Counted from the stretch's first letter, positions 43,601 through 51,242 are shown. The stretch: DNA of 64,000 bases from Elgaria multicarinata webbii (GCF_023053635.1 NC_086180.1:92233447-92297446), one strand, 5' to 3'. Made by a program: numbers and translations. Notes: a model not told the origin generated them from the letters alone.

Positions 43601-45746
43601 TTCAGTACATGGAAGATGTGTGTGAACTCAAAGAAGTTCTCAATTCTTTAATATTTTAGTATGCATATATTTTTCAACTATTTAGCAAATTATTTAACTT
43701 AGTGCAGAAGATGGAGGATTCTGAGGCAACCAAGTAGCAAGAAAAGTCAGTGGCTGTGTTGCAAAGGCCTGGCTACCATATTGCAAAAGCAACATGCTTG
43801 AAAGACTCCTATTTACATCATATCCCCCAAGATATTCTGAATTCCTCAATTTTTGAAAGCACTTTTCTAACATTGTCTTCAGTGTATGTCTTGTTTATTA
43901 TTTTAAAACCCACCTTTTAAAATATCTCACAGAATTTTGTTTTCCACTTTTATTTATATAAAGAAGGTGTTTTGTTTTCTTGCATGTTTTACAATGGAAA
44001 CCCTCCCAATGTCCCCAGGCCTTCATGTCTCCAGCAGTGTTGGCAGTTACAGCCCTTCTTCTTCTTCTTCTTCTTCTTCTTCTTCTTCTTCTTCGAGAAA
44101 AGGGGATGCCAGAGGAATTTCAGCCTTGAACTCAGGGAGATGGAAAGCCTCATGGAAAGCATTCTCCTAGAAATCAATGTGATTGCTCAGCTCCTTGAAC
44201 AAGCAAAGGGGCTCAAACCATGTCAGATGAGTGGATATGCAGGAATGCCAGCAGAAAAACAAGCATTATTGCCTTGGAGTACCCACTTTCTGGGTCTTTC
44301 TGCTCATGGAACCAGGAGAGTCAAACTGGAAGATAATCCAAGTCCCTTCATGACTGTTAGCAACAAGATAAAAAGCAGAAGAGTGGATTTGTCACTAATG
44401 AAAACTGCCACAGGATGACTCAGAGCATGTGTGCGTGCACACACACAGAGCAAGGGAACAGAGATGCGGGGAGGGGGGAAGAAAGAGTGGTTTATAAAAC
44501 AAAAGAGTGCTTTATTTCTTTTCCTGCTGAAGAAGCCAACGCCAGCAGGAGGAAGTCAATCCACCTGTGCAGTTACCCTGAACAAAGGAGGAGGGAATCT
44601 ATAGAGGGCAGCAAGAGTTTGATTTGTGTTATTCCCCATTTTAACATCCTTTGTGCTCTGCTTCGGGTTGATGTCAATCCATGGGGAGCACAAGCAATAA
44701 GCCCTAAGAGTTTCTCATTATAACTAGGAAGGTGGCATTCACACACAGTGTTGCAATCTGTAGGAACAGGACCTGGAATTGCAGAATAAGATCTGGCAGG
44801 CCCCTGGCAAACCACTGTATTTCAACTCAAGGGCCTTGTAAGACTGCTGTGAGGTGTGCTGTCCTGGGCTCCCTAAAGATCATGGCAGGGCAGGGGTGCA
44901 ACTTGCATAATCCGTGTAAACATCTGCAAAGGAAGCCTAGTTCTGGATGCCCCCCCTTCCTATCCACCCGGACAGGGCCTGGGGGCCCTTAGAAGTGCCT
45001 GAAGCCAGGCAAGCCTCGCTGCACAACCCTCACTTGCTCCATTCAGATATGGAAGACTGCATGAAGTGAAAGGGCCTTTTAAGTGCAACAAAAAGACCCC
45101 GTAGTGGATTTTAAAGCTTTTAGAAAGAAGCAGCAGTAGCAAACCATTGACACGTTTTCTGAATGTTCAAAGTGCTTCACACTGGATCCGGTCATATTCA
45201 ACCCCAACTAGAGCTATGAAGGCCAAGGAATGCTTCCCCCCCACCCCATCCAGACTTTCACATCTCTTCTAACCCTTGCTACTTTTACCTGGCCTCTTCT
45301 CTCCCTGCCTTTGTGCCCTTCTTCCCCGCTATCAATGCAGAGGCTATAAGCCTTTGAGGGATTCGGGGGTGTCTCTTCTCCCCCACCCCACCCCCTTACG
45401 AACTCCGCAAAGCGCTGTGTGCATGCATTACGCTTTATTGTTAGCAAGATGAGTAGATGATCTTAAAGACGACCAAATGCATATTAATTCAGTCATTCTC
45501 ACAACGGCCCTGTGAGGTAGGCTTCTGTTTCACTGGCGACGCATTATTCCCAGGAGAACAACGGCAGTGTGTGTGGAGGGGGGGGGGACAGGCTTCGCCG
45601 CGGAGCCCCCACTCCACCCCCGCGACCCGCATCTTCTACCTGTATCCCCGATTCGACGCCCTCGGGGGGATCCGGAAGACGCTGATCTCGGGCTTCACAC
45701 ACAGCACGGACTCGTACTCGCCCTCGGTAGACGCCGTCGCCATCAT
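20242..45746 (-). CDS. NECAP1: NECAP1, adaptin ear-binding coat-associated protein 1 (8 coding exons, whole gene)
   Basis: Coding exons on the minus strand: 45640-45746, 31407-31507, 30252-30356, 29002-29083, 26402-26510, 26108-26294, 20793-20898, 20242-20290. They sum to 846 nt (281 codons plus stop), all with AG acceptors and GT donors and matching phases. NECAP1 is a cytosolic endocytic protein that binds AP-2 and helps regulate clathrin-coated vesicle formation. The N-terminal part (exons 1-5) is the PH-like NECAP domain, with the family strings [35 protein letters not shown] and [15 protein letters not shown] proline-rich stretch follows, with [11 protein letters not shown] and ISNHVTPPP. 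The tail has DLWGDF (a WxxF-type motif) and the terminal WVQF that binds the AP-2 alpha-ear. Human NECAP1 is 275 residues, so length agrees. It is divergent from C3AR1, as in mammals. No damage is seen. The identification comes from recalled family sequence, not a search. Confidence 0.96.
20793..20898 (-). CDS. NECAP1: NECAP1 coding exon 7
   Basis: 106 nt, encoding [20 protein letters not shown] then [20 protein letters not shown] is the internal ear-binding motif. Acceptor CCACCAG, donor GTAAGT. It is separated from exon 6 by a 5.2-kb intron that is mostly a hAT transposon. Confidence 0.93.
21903..22696 (-). mobile_element. CR1 LINE, 5'-truncated, inserted in the hAT element
   Basis: Minus-strand copy of the last 232 codons of CR1 ORF2, open from 22681 to the stop at 21983 ([20 protein letters not shown] onward), plus the 3' UTR and terminal ATAGAATC repeats. 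It interrupts the transposon's repeat unit (CCCAGACTC / AAGGCAATCCC), so it is younger. No target duplication is seen, as is usual for CR1. It keeps the sense TAC codon at the place where the 33.2-kb copy has a stop. Confidence 0.93.
23604..24518 (-). CDS. BED zinc-finger protein of hAT transposon
   Basis: 304-codon open frame, still uninterrupted. Residues 1-60 are basic and Gln-rich. Residues 115-135 are acidic. Residues 173-222 form a BED-type zinc finger: SIVWDHFEL, Cys190-x2-Cys193, His214-x4-His219. BED fingers are the DNA-binding N-termini of hAT transposases and their ZBED relatives. The catalytic RNase-H-like and dimerisation regions are absent here and from the rest of the element. 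The last residues (about 285-304) run into sequence duplicated at 23385-23425, and a GT near 23648 could be a splice donor, so the original protein probably continued in a lost exon. It is antisense to nothing and sits in sense orientation within NECAP1 intron 6. Confidence 0.65.
   Translation of the reverse strand: MRRGSRRMSVVGRAESSGQGKGQAGTSKQAASPAVKIKRATPWLAAPQQKQEKEQAEALSSATCARRSLFEGGSSSAIRGGGGGVSPTPSLSFEPTSPLMDLSPDLLDEALSTVEGEEEAVVLQDVGDEEEQQQAEALSPVSSHPSSAATPVSVATPESSGGQLVSPRKRKTSIVWDHFELGADPRFAVCRHCKLTLSRGSSTGHYGTSRMKMHLQRQHQAILLGKEVGKVTGSRGKPKAAAAAAGGGGTATLSSPSPIPTRVRQATLQDMGWGKYGPTRWSFPTPTQGATVVGHLPGLTPPQY
24530..24720. repeat. A+T-rich tandem repeat inside hAT element
   Basis: Units of ATATGTATAAGAATA and AATACTAATAATATGTAT repeat about three times over 190 bp, just upstream of the BED ORF start. 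Confidence 0.8.
25849..25939 (+). mobile_element. CR1 3' tail fragment
   Basis: GGTGGATTCCTGCATGGAGC, GGCCTTATAGGCCCCTTCC and TATGATTCTA are the CR1 3' UTR. About 90 bp, heavily truncated, in NECAP1 intron 6. Confidence 0.85.
26108..26294 (-). CDS. NECAP1: NECAP1 coding exon 6
   Basis: 187 nt, the longest coding exon. It encodes [13 protein letters not shown], the proline-rich linker with [12 protein letters not shown], and [20 protein letters not shown]. The linker is a few prolines longer than the human one ([10 protein letters not shown] here). Acceptor TTTTCAG, donor GTAACT. Confidence 0.95.
26402..26510 (-). CDS. NECAP1: NECAP1 coding exon 5
   Basis: 109 nt, encoding [20 protein letters not shown] then [16 protein letters not shown]. 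It ends in phase 0 before GTGAGA. Only 107 bp of intron separate it from exon 6, by far the shortest intron of the gene. Confidence 0.96.
26838..26983. mobile_element. hAT-type palindromic MITE remnant
   Basis: AACATGGCTAATGGCCAGGA, GGGAGTTGTAGTCGAAGACA and CACCAGGTTGGGGAAGGCTG are strings of a common reptile MITE with a palindromic core. It lies in NECAP1 intron 4. Confidence 0.6.
26984..28439. other. NECAP1 intron 4, unassigned part
   Basis: Unique-looking intron sequence with a purine-rich tract near 27230-27270. No exon, RNA gene or classified repeat seen. Confidence 0.35.
28440..28950 (+). mobile_element. tRNA-derived SINE split by a MITE
   Basis: CTCAGTGGCTGAGCACCTGC is the A-box zone and GGCAAGCCTGGAATCTCC the following region; AAGAGTCCTTGGAGAGGGCT leads to the break at 28610. 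The SINE 3' part resumes at 28911 with GGCTAGATGGACCAATGGTC. Same family as 9888-10025 and 54370-54490. Confidence 0.65.
28611..28910. mobile_element. 300-bp hAT-type MITE with target duplication
   Basis: Begins CAGGGCTGGGGAACC, ends GCCCACCCTA. Flanks GGATAGAT (28603-28610) and GGCTAGAT (28911-28918) match at 7 of 8 positions and belong to the SINE it entered, so the pre-insertion site is known from the SINE consensus. No ORF. Confidence 0.75.
29002..29083 (-). CDS. NECAP1: NECAP1 coding exon 4
   Basis: 82 nt, encoding [20 protein letters not shown] then SLQDHF. Acceptor TTGTCAG, donor GTAAGT. The Gly before it and the Lys after it are split codons that join correctly to exons 3 and 5. Confidence 0.96.
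29515..29612. mobile_element. hAT-type palindromic MITE remnant
   Basis: CAGAGGTAGGCAACTTGTTA, GGTTGTGCTGGCTGAGACTG and GGGAGTTGTGGCGTAAAACA match the family also at 17303 and 26838. In NECAP1 intron 3. Confidence 0.5.
30252..30356 (-). CDS. NECAP1: NECAP1 coding exon 3
   Basis: 105 nt, encoding [20 protein letters not shown] through FVIRIQDGN. Acceptor CCTTAG, donor GTGAGA. The core of the NECAP domain, nearly the same as the human sequence. Confidence 0.96.
31010..31150. mobile_element. partial palindromic MITE (4.2-kb family)
   Basis: GATCTACACCAAGCAGGGTA, GGGCCCCCACGGTCGTCAGT and AAGCAGTAGTGCAGATCCTG match the MITEs at 4212 and 4598. Only one half is left. In NECAP1 intron 2. Confidence 0.6.
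31407..31507 (-). CDS. NECAP1: NECAP1 coding exon 2
   Basis: 101 nt, encoding [20 protein letters not shown] and on to EDKIS, part of the NECAP PH-like fold. Acceptor CTGCAG and donor GTGAGG on the minus strand. It completes the split Arg codon from exon 1 and leaves one base for the Gly of exon 3. Confidence 0.96.
31800..31910 (+). mobile_element. SINE fragment (MIR-like body)
   Basis: CTCAGCTATGAAGTTCAGTG and TTTCAGCTAAGCC resemble the body of the SINE at 6778-7012. Strongly diverged; low certainty. Confidence 0.35.
32518..35415 (-). pseudogene. CR1 ORF2 (endonuclease and reverse transcriptase), one nonsense codon
   Basis: Open from 35415 (GTG), first ATG at 35388. The endonuclease comes first: NAQS, ITETWW, GDFN and SDH hold the catalytic residues. 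The reverse transcriptase follows, with [35 protein letters not shown] and FADDT. The C-terminus is [10 protein letters not shown]-type. The frame is broken once, at 33153-33151, where TAA stands for the TAC seen in the copy at 22625. The rest (33147-32518) continues in the same frame. Total length about 965 residues, normal for CR1. Confidence 0.95.
35427..36404 (-). CDS. CR1 ORF1 protein with esterase domain
   Basis: 325 residues, uninterrupted. Residues about 12-34 have two Cys-x2-Cys pairs (CKGC, CNKC), a zinc-binding motif. Residues 35-60 form a short leucine-rich coiled coil. From about residue 155 there is an SGNH-type lipase/esterase: GDSLLRG (nucleophile Ser), HVGTND (block III) and DGLHLT (Asp-x2-His). 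This architecture is known for ORF1 of CR1/L2-clade elements and is linked to lipid esterase activity. RNA or membrane binding is inferred. It ends 11 nt before the open frame of ORF2, in another frame, so ORF2 needs re-initiation or internal entry. Confidence 0.9.
   Translation of the reverse strand: MDGKESLEVVTCKGCAMFVFLPELNMAYTCNKCKLVALLEEKVRGLEQRVSTLQGIREVEEFLDRTVELQQQQEAHEIEEQQPAEAEVEYAEGTPWKRVTVRRGIRGRSAPVEPLQLSNRFQLLENETEGQFAEEEVQEAPCNSDQETEGRSTKKKRRVVVVGDSLLRGIETQVCREDPWTRQVCCLPGAQIRDVTEGLPKLIKPTDTYPFLLIHVGTNDVAKQSYEEIISDFEVLGRKLKNFGAQVVFSSILPVLGRGLERERKILRMNDWLRKWCRRESFGFWDHGLRYLEHGLLARDGLHLTRAGKNEFGHSMKNFIRRALN
36405..37190 (-). promoter_or_regulatory. CR1 5' UTR with duplicated block
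   Basis: The 137-bp segment from ACTCCCCCTGCC to CAACCAGAAT at 36689-36825 recurs at 37054-37190 with an offset of 365 bp and apparently without change. The outer copy is cut at its start. This looks like a tandem promoter monomer arrangement, as known for mouse L1; for CR1 the promoter role is inferred. Confidence 0.7.
37661..37746 (-). mobile_element. L2-like tail nested in the L1 5' UTR
   Basis: (TTTA)n followed by TACCGCCCAATAGCCGAAGC and CTCTGGGCGGTTCAC, the inverted 3' tail of the L2-like family. The AATTA at each side may be a short target duplication. Younger than the L1. Confidence 0.7.
38130..39073 (+). pseudogene. L1 ORF1, broken by frameshifts
   Basis: Begins [20 protein letters not shown] with a basic N-terminus. 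A coiled coil follows ([20 protein letters not shown], heptad-like). Then comes the RNA-recognition part ([21 protein letters not shown]) and the C-terminal domain ([20 protein letters not shown]). The pieces lie in three frames: 38130-38363, 38356-38799 and 38663-39073. So at least two frameshifts occurred, near 38350 at a T/A run and near 38780. L1 ORF1 normally forms a trimeric RNA-binding protein. Confidence 0.85.
39356..43077 (+). pseudogene. L1 ORF2, endonuclease and reverse transcriptase, broken
   Basis: Starts [15 protein letters not shown]. The endonuclease has [21 protein letters not shown] and [10 protein letters not shown]. The reverse transcriptase has [26 protein letters not shown] and the catalytic FADD (41437-41448 region). 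A cysteine-rich C-terminus includes [16 protein letters not shown]. Lesions seen: a frameshift near 39560, an in-frame stop at 41016, a frameshift near 42260, and a TGG-to-TAG stop at 42670. It ends at 43077 with RFWNQE. About 1240 residues, the normal L1 size. Confidence 0.92.
43253..45559. other. NECAP1 intron 1, promoter-proximal part
   Basis: Mostly unclassified. A (TTC)n tract lies at 44058-44094, and CTCACAACGGCCCTGTGAGG at 45498 is a SINE-body fragment. No exon recognised. Confidence 0.4.
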
Positions 45747-46400
45747 CTCGAGCGTCAGGGCCGGCGGCTCGGCGGCCAGGCAGAAGGGAAGACGCGGGCG
45801 GAGGCAGGCGGATCGCCGGGCGCGCTTCTCACCGCCACCTTTGTTCGGGGCGATATCGCAGGCCAGGAAACGGCCCCGGTCACGTCTCTTGAAGCCCTGG
45901 CGGGCGCCATCTTAAAACAGGGCAAGCTCCGGCCCGCCATATTGCCCAGTCACGACCCGCGCCGGGCGACGCCATCTTGGGTTTTCGGAAGTTTGTCCGC
46001 ACAGAGCTAATCGCTAGACTCACAACGCCTGCCGGCCTCCGGGCTCTTTGTAGGCCTCCTTCCTCCCCTCGGGGCTCAGGGTTAGGGCTGCCCGTGAGAA
46101 AGGCAGGGTTGGGGCGTGGGGGCGGCGCGTCCGCCCGGGGCCTACAGGTAGCTGAGGAGGGAGGGAGACGTTTCTTTCACTCGGGGCTTATCTTGTGCAA
46201 AAACGTGTTTGGTTCAGGACTGTTGTTGTGTGTGGGGGGGGTTCCGTTTTCAAACACGCACATTTAAAAGTGCGACGTGGCTTCACACAGTCGACGGAGC
46301 GCCAGGATTTTGCATGCAGCAGAGCTCGAGATTTGGCGGGCCGGGGTGGGTGCGTGGGGCTGCTTTGCCCGGGAGATTTTTGGCTAGAAATCCAAACTAG
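45560..46400 (-). promoter_or_regulatory. NECAP1: CpG-rich NECAP1 promoter and 5' UTR
   Basis: GC-rich and CpG-dense sequence covers exon 1 and the region upstream. On the minus (transcribed) strand, YY1-type AAGATGGCG motifs occur at about 45904-45912 and 45969-45977, with a related ATATGGCGG near 45938. YY1 sites of this orientation usually sit just downstream of the start site of housekeeping genes, so transcription probably starts at about 45.92-46.00 kb. No TATA box is evident. Confidence 0.65.
45640..45746 (-). CDS. NECAP1: NECAP1 coding exon 1
   Basis: 107 nt encoding residues 1-35 and two bases of an Arg codon, ending TACAG before the GT donor. Two ATGs are adjacent (45746 and 45743). 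The second has A at -3 and G at +4, the better Kozak context, so the protein may start there and be 280 residues. The reading starts [20 protein letters not shown]; the human protein starts [15 protein letters not shown], so the lizard N-terminus is a few residues longer. Confidence 0.95.
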
Positions 46401-46679
46401 TTTGACAGCCCGCTTCTGCGCTGCAATCTTGTGACAACAAACTACATAGGAATTAGGGTTTCCAGGGATTTTTTAAAAAAGGTTTAAAAACGTTTCCGCA
46501 CCCGTTTGTACTCCTGGCTTACATTTGCGGGCGGGGGGTGGGGACGCTGCTACCCAAGTACAGCTTTGTTACCAATTCTAGAGTTCTTCATTGTTTTCTA
46601 TGGGTAAACAGCCAGAGTCTAAAGGAACCGTGGAACGGAGTCTTCGGGCCTTACAGTGAGTCACTCTAGCATTTCCTAT

Positions 46680-47000
46680 CTCTACGCCTCTATACCCAGC
46701 GCCGCTGACGTCATGAGGCCGCTGAACTCCTGCCGGCAGCCATCTTGGGCCCTGGCAGCGCGTCGCGGGCCGAGAGGAGCCGCTCTCACGGCGATCCCTC
46801 GCCTCATGTTTTGATTGAGAGAGAGAGAGAGAGAATATGCCCGAGTGCACTTTGGGTCTCCCCTGGGGCGGAAGTGGGAGCTGTCTGTCGAACACGCAGG
46901 ACGTCCGCGGGGCCCGGGCAGCTGCGCGTGTAGACGCCCGCCCCGGGGCCTCTCGCCTCGCCAGCCTTCCTCTCTCTCTCTCTCGCCAAATTTGGCCCTT
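46680..47000. promoter_or_regulatory. second CpG-rich block with perfect CRE
   Basis: A separate CpG-dense block about 1 kb upstream of the NECAP1 start codon. It has the perfect palindromic CRE TGACGTCA at 46706-46713, a further AAGATGGC on the minus strand at about 46742-46749, a CGGAAGT ETS-type site near 46868, and a (GA)n tract near 46816 facing a (CT)n tract near 46970. It could be an alternative NECAP1 promoter or the start of a divergent plus-strand transcript. No coding exon is recognised. Confidence 0.45.
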
Positions 47001-47040
47001 GGTGGCATTCCTAGAACACAGGACATCCAATTATTTCCCC

Positions 47041-47690
47041 ATTGACGTGGAAGAAAGTAAAGCAAGGATCCATGAAATAAAGGGATTCCCATGATTTCAT
47101 ACGATTTGTTAAAGAGGACGGCCACGAAACCACCATCCAATCACAGAGCGCATCTTCCTCCACAGACTGAACCACAAAAAACACTGATCCACCATTTGTA
47201 GCCACTGCCACAGCGCAAAAACATAGATCCTCAGGGATCTTCATGATTTTTACAGAGCAAATACTCCTTAACAATAACATATCATAGAACTCATCTCCCT
47301 CCACAGACTGAACCATGAAAACCACAGGTCTGCCACACATGGGCACCTCAATGGTGCAAAAACATGGATCTGAGGCAGGGATCCTCATGATTTTCACATG
47401 GAAAATACCCCAAACCATAATCCAATCACAGAGCATATCAGATCTGTCACTTGTGGGCATAACCACAGCACAAAAACATGGATCCGAAACAGGGATGTCA
47501 TGATTTCATATGATTTTTACAGAGCAAACCCCCCAAACCACAGTAAAATTACAGAGCACATCTTCTTTCATGGACTGAATCAGAAAAAATCATGGATCCA
47601 CCACTCGTGGGCCCCTCCACAGTATAAAAGCATGGGTCCGAGGCAGAGATCCTCATGATTTTTACATGGAAATTTCTTGTAAAAGTCATG
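47041..47690 (+). repeat. array of ~110-155-bp repeats
   Basis: CATGATTT recurs at about 47091, 47242, 47386, 47499 and 47654. Each time it leads into ACAGAGCAAA or ACATGGAAA, CCAAACCA, CACAGAGC, CAGACTGAA, CACTTGTGGG-like and GCACAAAAACATGGATC blocks. Unit length varies from about 110 to 155 bp. No coding frame persists. Confidence 0.8.
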
Positions 47691-47693
47691 AGG

Positions 47694-47735
<42 letters not shown>

Positions 47736-48165
47736 TTTATTATTAAATACCAAAATATCAAATGCATAAAACTGATTAAAAACGTATAAAACTGATACAA
47801 TATTAAAATAACAATCAGACATCTTAAAATTCATTTGGGTAGGCCTGCTGGAAGAGATCCATCTTCATGGCTTTCTTAAATTTGGAAAGACTATTAAGTC
47901 GGCGAATCTCTCCTAGCAGGCCATTCCACAGTCTGGGAGCGGCAGAAGAGAAGGTCCTTTGAGTAACAGTTGTCAGCCTAGTTTTGGCTGACTGGAGTAG
48001 ATTCTTCCCATTGGACCTGAGTGTGAGGGCGCATTGTACGGGAGAAGGCGATCCCGCAAGTATCCTGGGCCCAAACCATGTAGGGCTTTAAAGGTAATAA
48101 CCAACACTTTATACTTCACCCAGAAACTAATTGGCAGCCAGTGGAGTGGTTCTAAAGTTGGATCC
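47691..48165 (-). mobile_element. L2-like LINE 3' end with (ATA)n tail
   Basis: (AAT)n at 47699-47732 is the inverted tail. The minus strand then encodes a LINE ORF2 C-terminus: LEPLHWLPISFWVKYKVLVI and TFKALHGLGPGYLRDRLLPY. It sits between the repeat array and its inverted partners. Confidence 0.75.
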
Positions 48166-48830
48166 CTACCTTGAATCCACATTTTTTCTTCCTGGGCACC
48201 TACAAGTGGGAGATCCATGATTTCTCTTGTTCAGTCTATAGAGGCTGATACGCTCTGTAATTTGTTGTTTGGGAGAGGTTGCTCTGTATAAGGGTTCCAT
48301 CCTATGAGCGTTTTATTGCATGCTTGTTACTGGGCACTCACAGATTTTTAGTAGGTCCCACACATGATGTTGTCTGTCTCCCGTTCCTTCTGGCCTTCCC
48401 TGCATCACAAGAAAAAACACAGAAAGTCCGAAATATTTTTAAAAACCGAAGTTGCTTCTCTCTCCTGCTGTGTGCAGGAGAAGCAGCGTGATTAGAATGC
48501 CCAACTGAATGGGCCTCGTGCTCGTTGTTTACTTCCTGTTTTGAAACAGAAAGTAACTGAGCAATGAAACCAGGAGCGGAAAAGCAACGATAGGGAGCAT
48601 GTTTTCCCACGTGTGATGCAGCTTTAAATCATACGATATCAAGAAGATCCCTTCCTCAGGTCCATGTTTTTTGCACCCTGACTGCACCCATGAGAGGTGA
48701 ATCCATAATTTTCATGGTTCAGGCCATGGAGGCATATGTGCTCTGTGATTAGATTGTGGTTTGGAGGATTTTCCTTGTAAAAATCATGGGGATCCCTGCC
48801 TCAGATCTATGTTTTCATGGCAGAGGCAGA
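48166..48830 (-). repeat. inverted partners of the repeat array, with an inserted repeat
   Basis: Units of the 47041-47690 array occur in reverse complement at about 48170-48290 and 48640-48830 (for example AGGCAGGGATCC on the minus strand near 48795). They are separated by a block at 48295-48620 that matches the dispersed repeat at 7100-7370. Confidence 0.7.
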
Positions 48831-51242
48831 AGGTCAGTCGAACAAGATGAAGAGAAGAGTAGTCGCTGTGGCGGACTCCCTGGTGCATGGGATTGAAACC
48901 CAATTATGTTGTGAAGGCCCATAAACTCACCAGGTATGTCTCCCTGGAGGACAGGTTGAAGATGTAACTGCAGGGTTGCCTAGGCTGACCATAGGCACCG
49001 GAGATTTCCGGAACCATCCGGGGAAATCAGGCCAACCGGAGCTGGGGCCCAACTTATCGGAGAAACGGGGGTGCCCAGCCCGCAGTTGGCAGAGGTATGG
49101 CCTTCTTTCCCCGGCAGTTCTGCCTTCTTTCCAGTGGAAAGTCTCGCACGACTTCCTAGCTGGCAGCCGAAGGCCAGAGCATTGCTGGGGGTAGGGGCTG
49201 CTGTACGCGTTCCCGCACTTCCGGGAACATGTACAGCAGCCTCCGCCTCCCCCCAGTGCAGGAAAAGGGCAAAATCAGACCAGGGGAGGGGGCAGAGGAC
49301 GGGTTCTGTCCTCCAGCTTACCCCCCCCCCCAGCGCCGATCTAGCCCTCTTCTCCTGGGCTGGTGTGATCGCAAGCCGAGGAGGAGAAGGAGGAAGAAGG
49401 AAGAAGTAAAAAGAAGCAAGCAGGAGGAGAAGAAGCAAGTCGGAGGTAAGACTGAGGTGTGTGTGTGTGTGCGCGTGCACACATGTGCTGACAGTGTATG
49501 AGTGTATTGATGTCTGAATGGGATGCCTGGTTGTTTTACTTTGAATGGATGCATGTGCATGTTTGCACTGTATGTGGGGGGGAGGGCTGTAGTTTTCTGT
49601 GTATGAGTTGGGGGGGGTGTTTTGGAGGTGATATACCTATTAAATAATGCATTTTAGACCCATAGACCTTCCTTTCCAATTTGTTTGCTATAATTGGCAT
49701 GATGTATATTTTGTAACAATGGGTGATAATTGTTCATCCTTCTTAAAAACCTTTTTAAAAATTAACAGGGTTGCCATTATTATTATCATCATTTATCTCT
49801 CTTTTCTTGCTTGTGGTGGTTTTTCTAGATGAACATGATGGGCTTTGCCAAGTCATGCTGTTTTTTACTTATTCAGAAATTCTCTGACTATTGAACATGT
49901 TTTATGTATGACTGCTTTCTGGATGTTGGCATGCATGTATTTTGGTAGGCCTAATTTCTGAAGGTTTTCTGTAAAAAAAAACCCAACAATATCATGCTGG
50001 TGACTGATGTGACTAATGGAATAATTGTAACATTTTCCTGTTGCCATAGTTCTTTAACTTCCATAGCCAGTGGTGTATATTTTTCTCTCTTTTCCTCCTC
50101 TGCAACATTTTTGTCATTAGGTATTGCAATTTCAATGAAGTAGGTGTGTTTTTCTTGGGTTTTTTTTTTTTTTTTTTTACTGTTATGTCTGGTTGAAGTT
50201 GAAACAAGCTAAGAGGTGCTAGCCTGTAGTCCATTTTGTTCCACGGCTAATGTTTGCAGGCTAATAGTAGTTTATACTCTTTCTGAATGCTTGTTTGTTG
50301 TAATAGAGTTTTCTGTACTTGTCAACTGCTTCATTTGTTCAGTGGTAGCAGTATGCTGAATTTGTGAGTATGGATATGAGAAAGGTGAAGGGGAAAGAGT
50401 GTTAAATGTTAGGAAAGGTTAGACTATGGTAATCCAATGAAGGATTTGCAGTCAGAAAAGATATTTGAGGAAAGGGGAGACTGTATCACACAGAGTATAG
50501 CAAAAGCTTCAAAGTACAGCAAAAGCTACAGAAGTAGGAATGAGTGAAGTTAATTTCAGATACATTGAACGTCTCACTTGTACTTTATTCCAGTGATTTT
50601 AACATTAAGATGTTTGTAGAACAGGTTTGTCTTAATTGTGTGCTGTGAAATCAGCTGTGACCAAGGCCATGTTTGGGTGGGCCTTTGGGGGCTGGACATG
50701 TTGGTGAGCATGCCCCCATGGGTTCCAAAATATAGTCTCCCTAGGGTTGCCAAAGCTCATAAAGCCCACCGACACATATCCTTTTCATCTCATCCATGTG
50801 GGAACAAATGATACTGCCAAGCGGAGCTACAAGGAAATCATGTCAGATTTTGAAGCTCCGGGAAGGAAACTCAAGAACTTTGGGACCCAAATAGCTTTCT
50901 CATCCATTCTTCCAGTTCTTTGAAGAGGAACAGAAAGAGAAAGAAAAATACTTTGGGTGAACTACTCTGGCTATGAAAGTGGTGCTGACGTGGGAGATTT
51001 GGATTCTGCGATCATTGGCTACGCTACTTGGAAGATGGACTGCTGGCAAGGAACGGGTTGCACCTCACAAGGGCTGGGAAGAATGTGTTTCGCCACAGCA
51101 TAAAGAACTTCATCATTAGACTCAATGGAACTTACTTCATAGAAGACACTGATTATTCTACTAAGGCAATGTCTTTGCTAGTGGAGGCAGCCATTTCTCC
51201 TCAACATTGTAATATAACTGAGGAAGGAGGGAGACACCACTG
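48831..51242 (+). mobile_element. CR1 ORF1 fragment, split by a hAT element
   Basis: 48831-48980 reads, with stops, as the start of the CR1 esterase domain (VAVADSLVHGIETQL-like). After the insertion it resumes at 50744 with [20 protein letters not shown]-like sequence and ends with [13 protein letters not shown] and a tail to 51242. It belongs to an older CR1 copy than the one at 32-37 kb. Confidence 0.85.
48981..50743. mobile_element. 1763-bp hAT element with 8-bp target duplication
   Basis: Ends TAGGCTGACCATA and (minus strand) TAGGGAGACTATA, matching at 10 of 13 positions. The target duplication is GGGTTGCC at 48973-48980 and 50744-50751, both part of the CR1 sequence around it. The interior has a GC-rich left third, a purine tract at 49380-49445, a GT-rich tract and an A+T-rich right half. 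No transposase ORF is left. The ends resemble the MITE at 10618. Confidence 0.85.

Noticed and set aside
46816-47094. Open frames rich in RERERE and SLSLSL at the second CpG block
   Set aside because: They come from (GA)n and (CT)n tracts in GC-rich DNA; no conserved protein.
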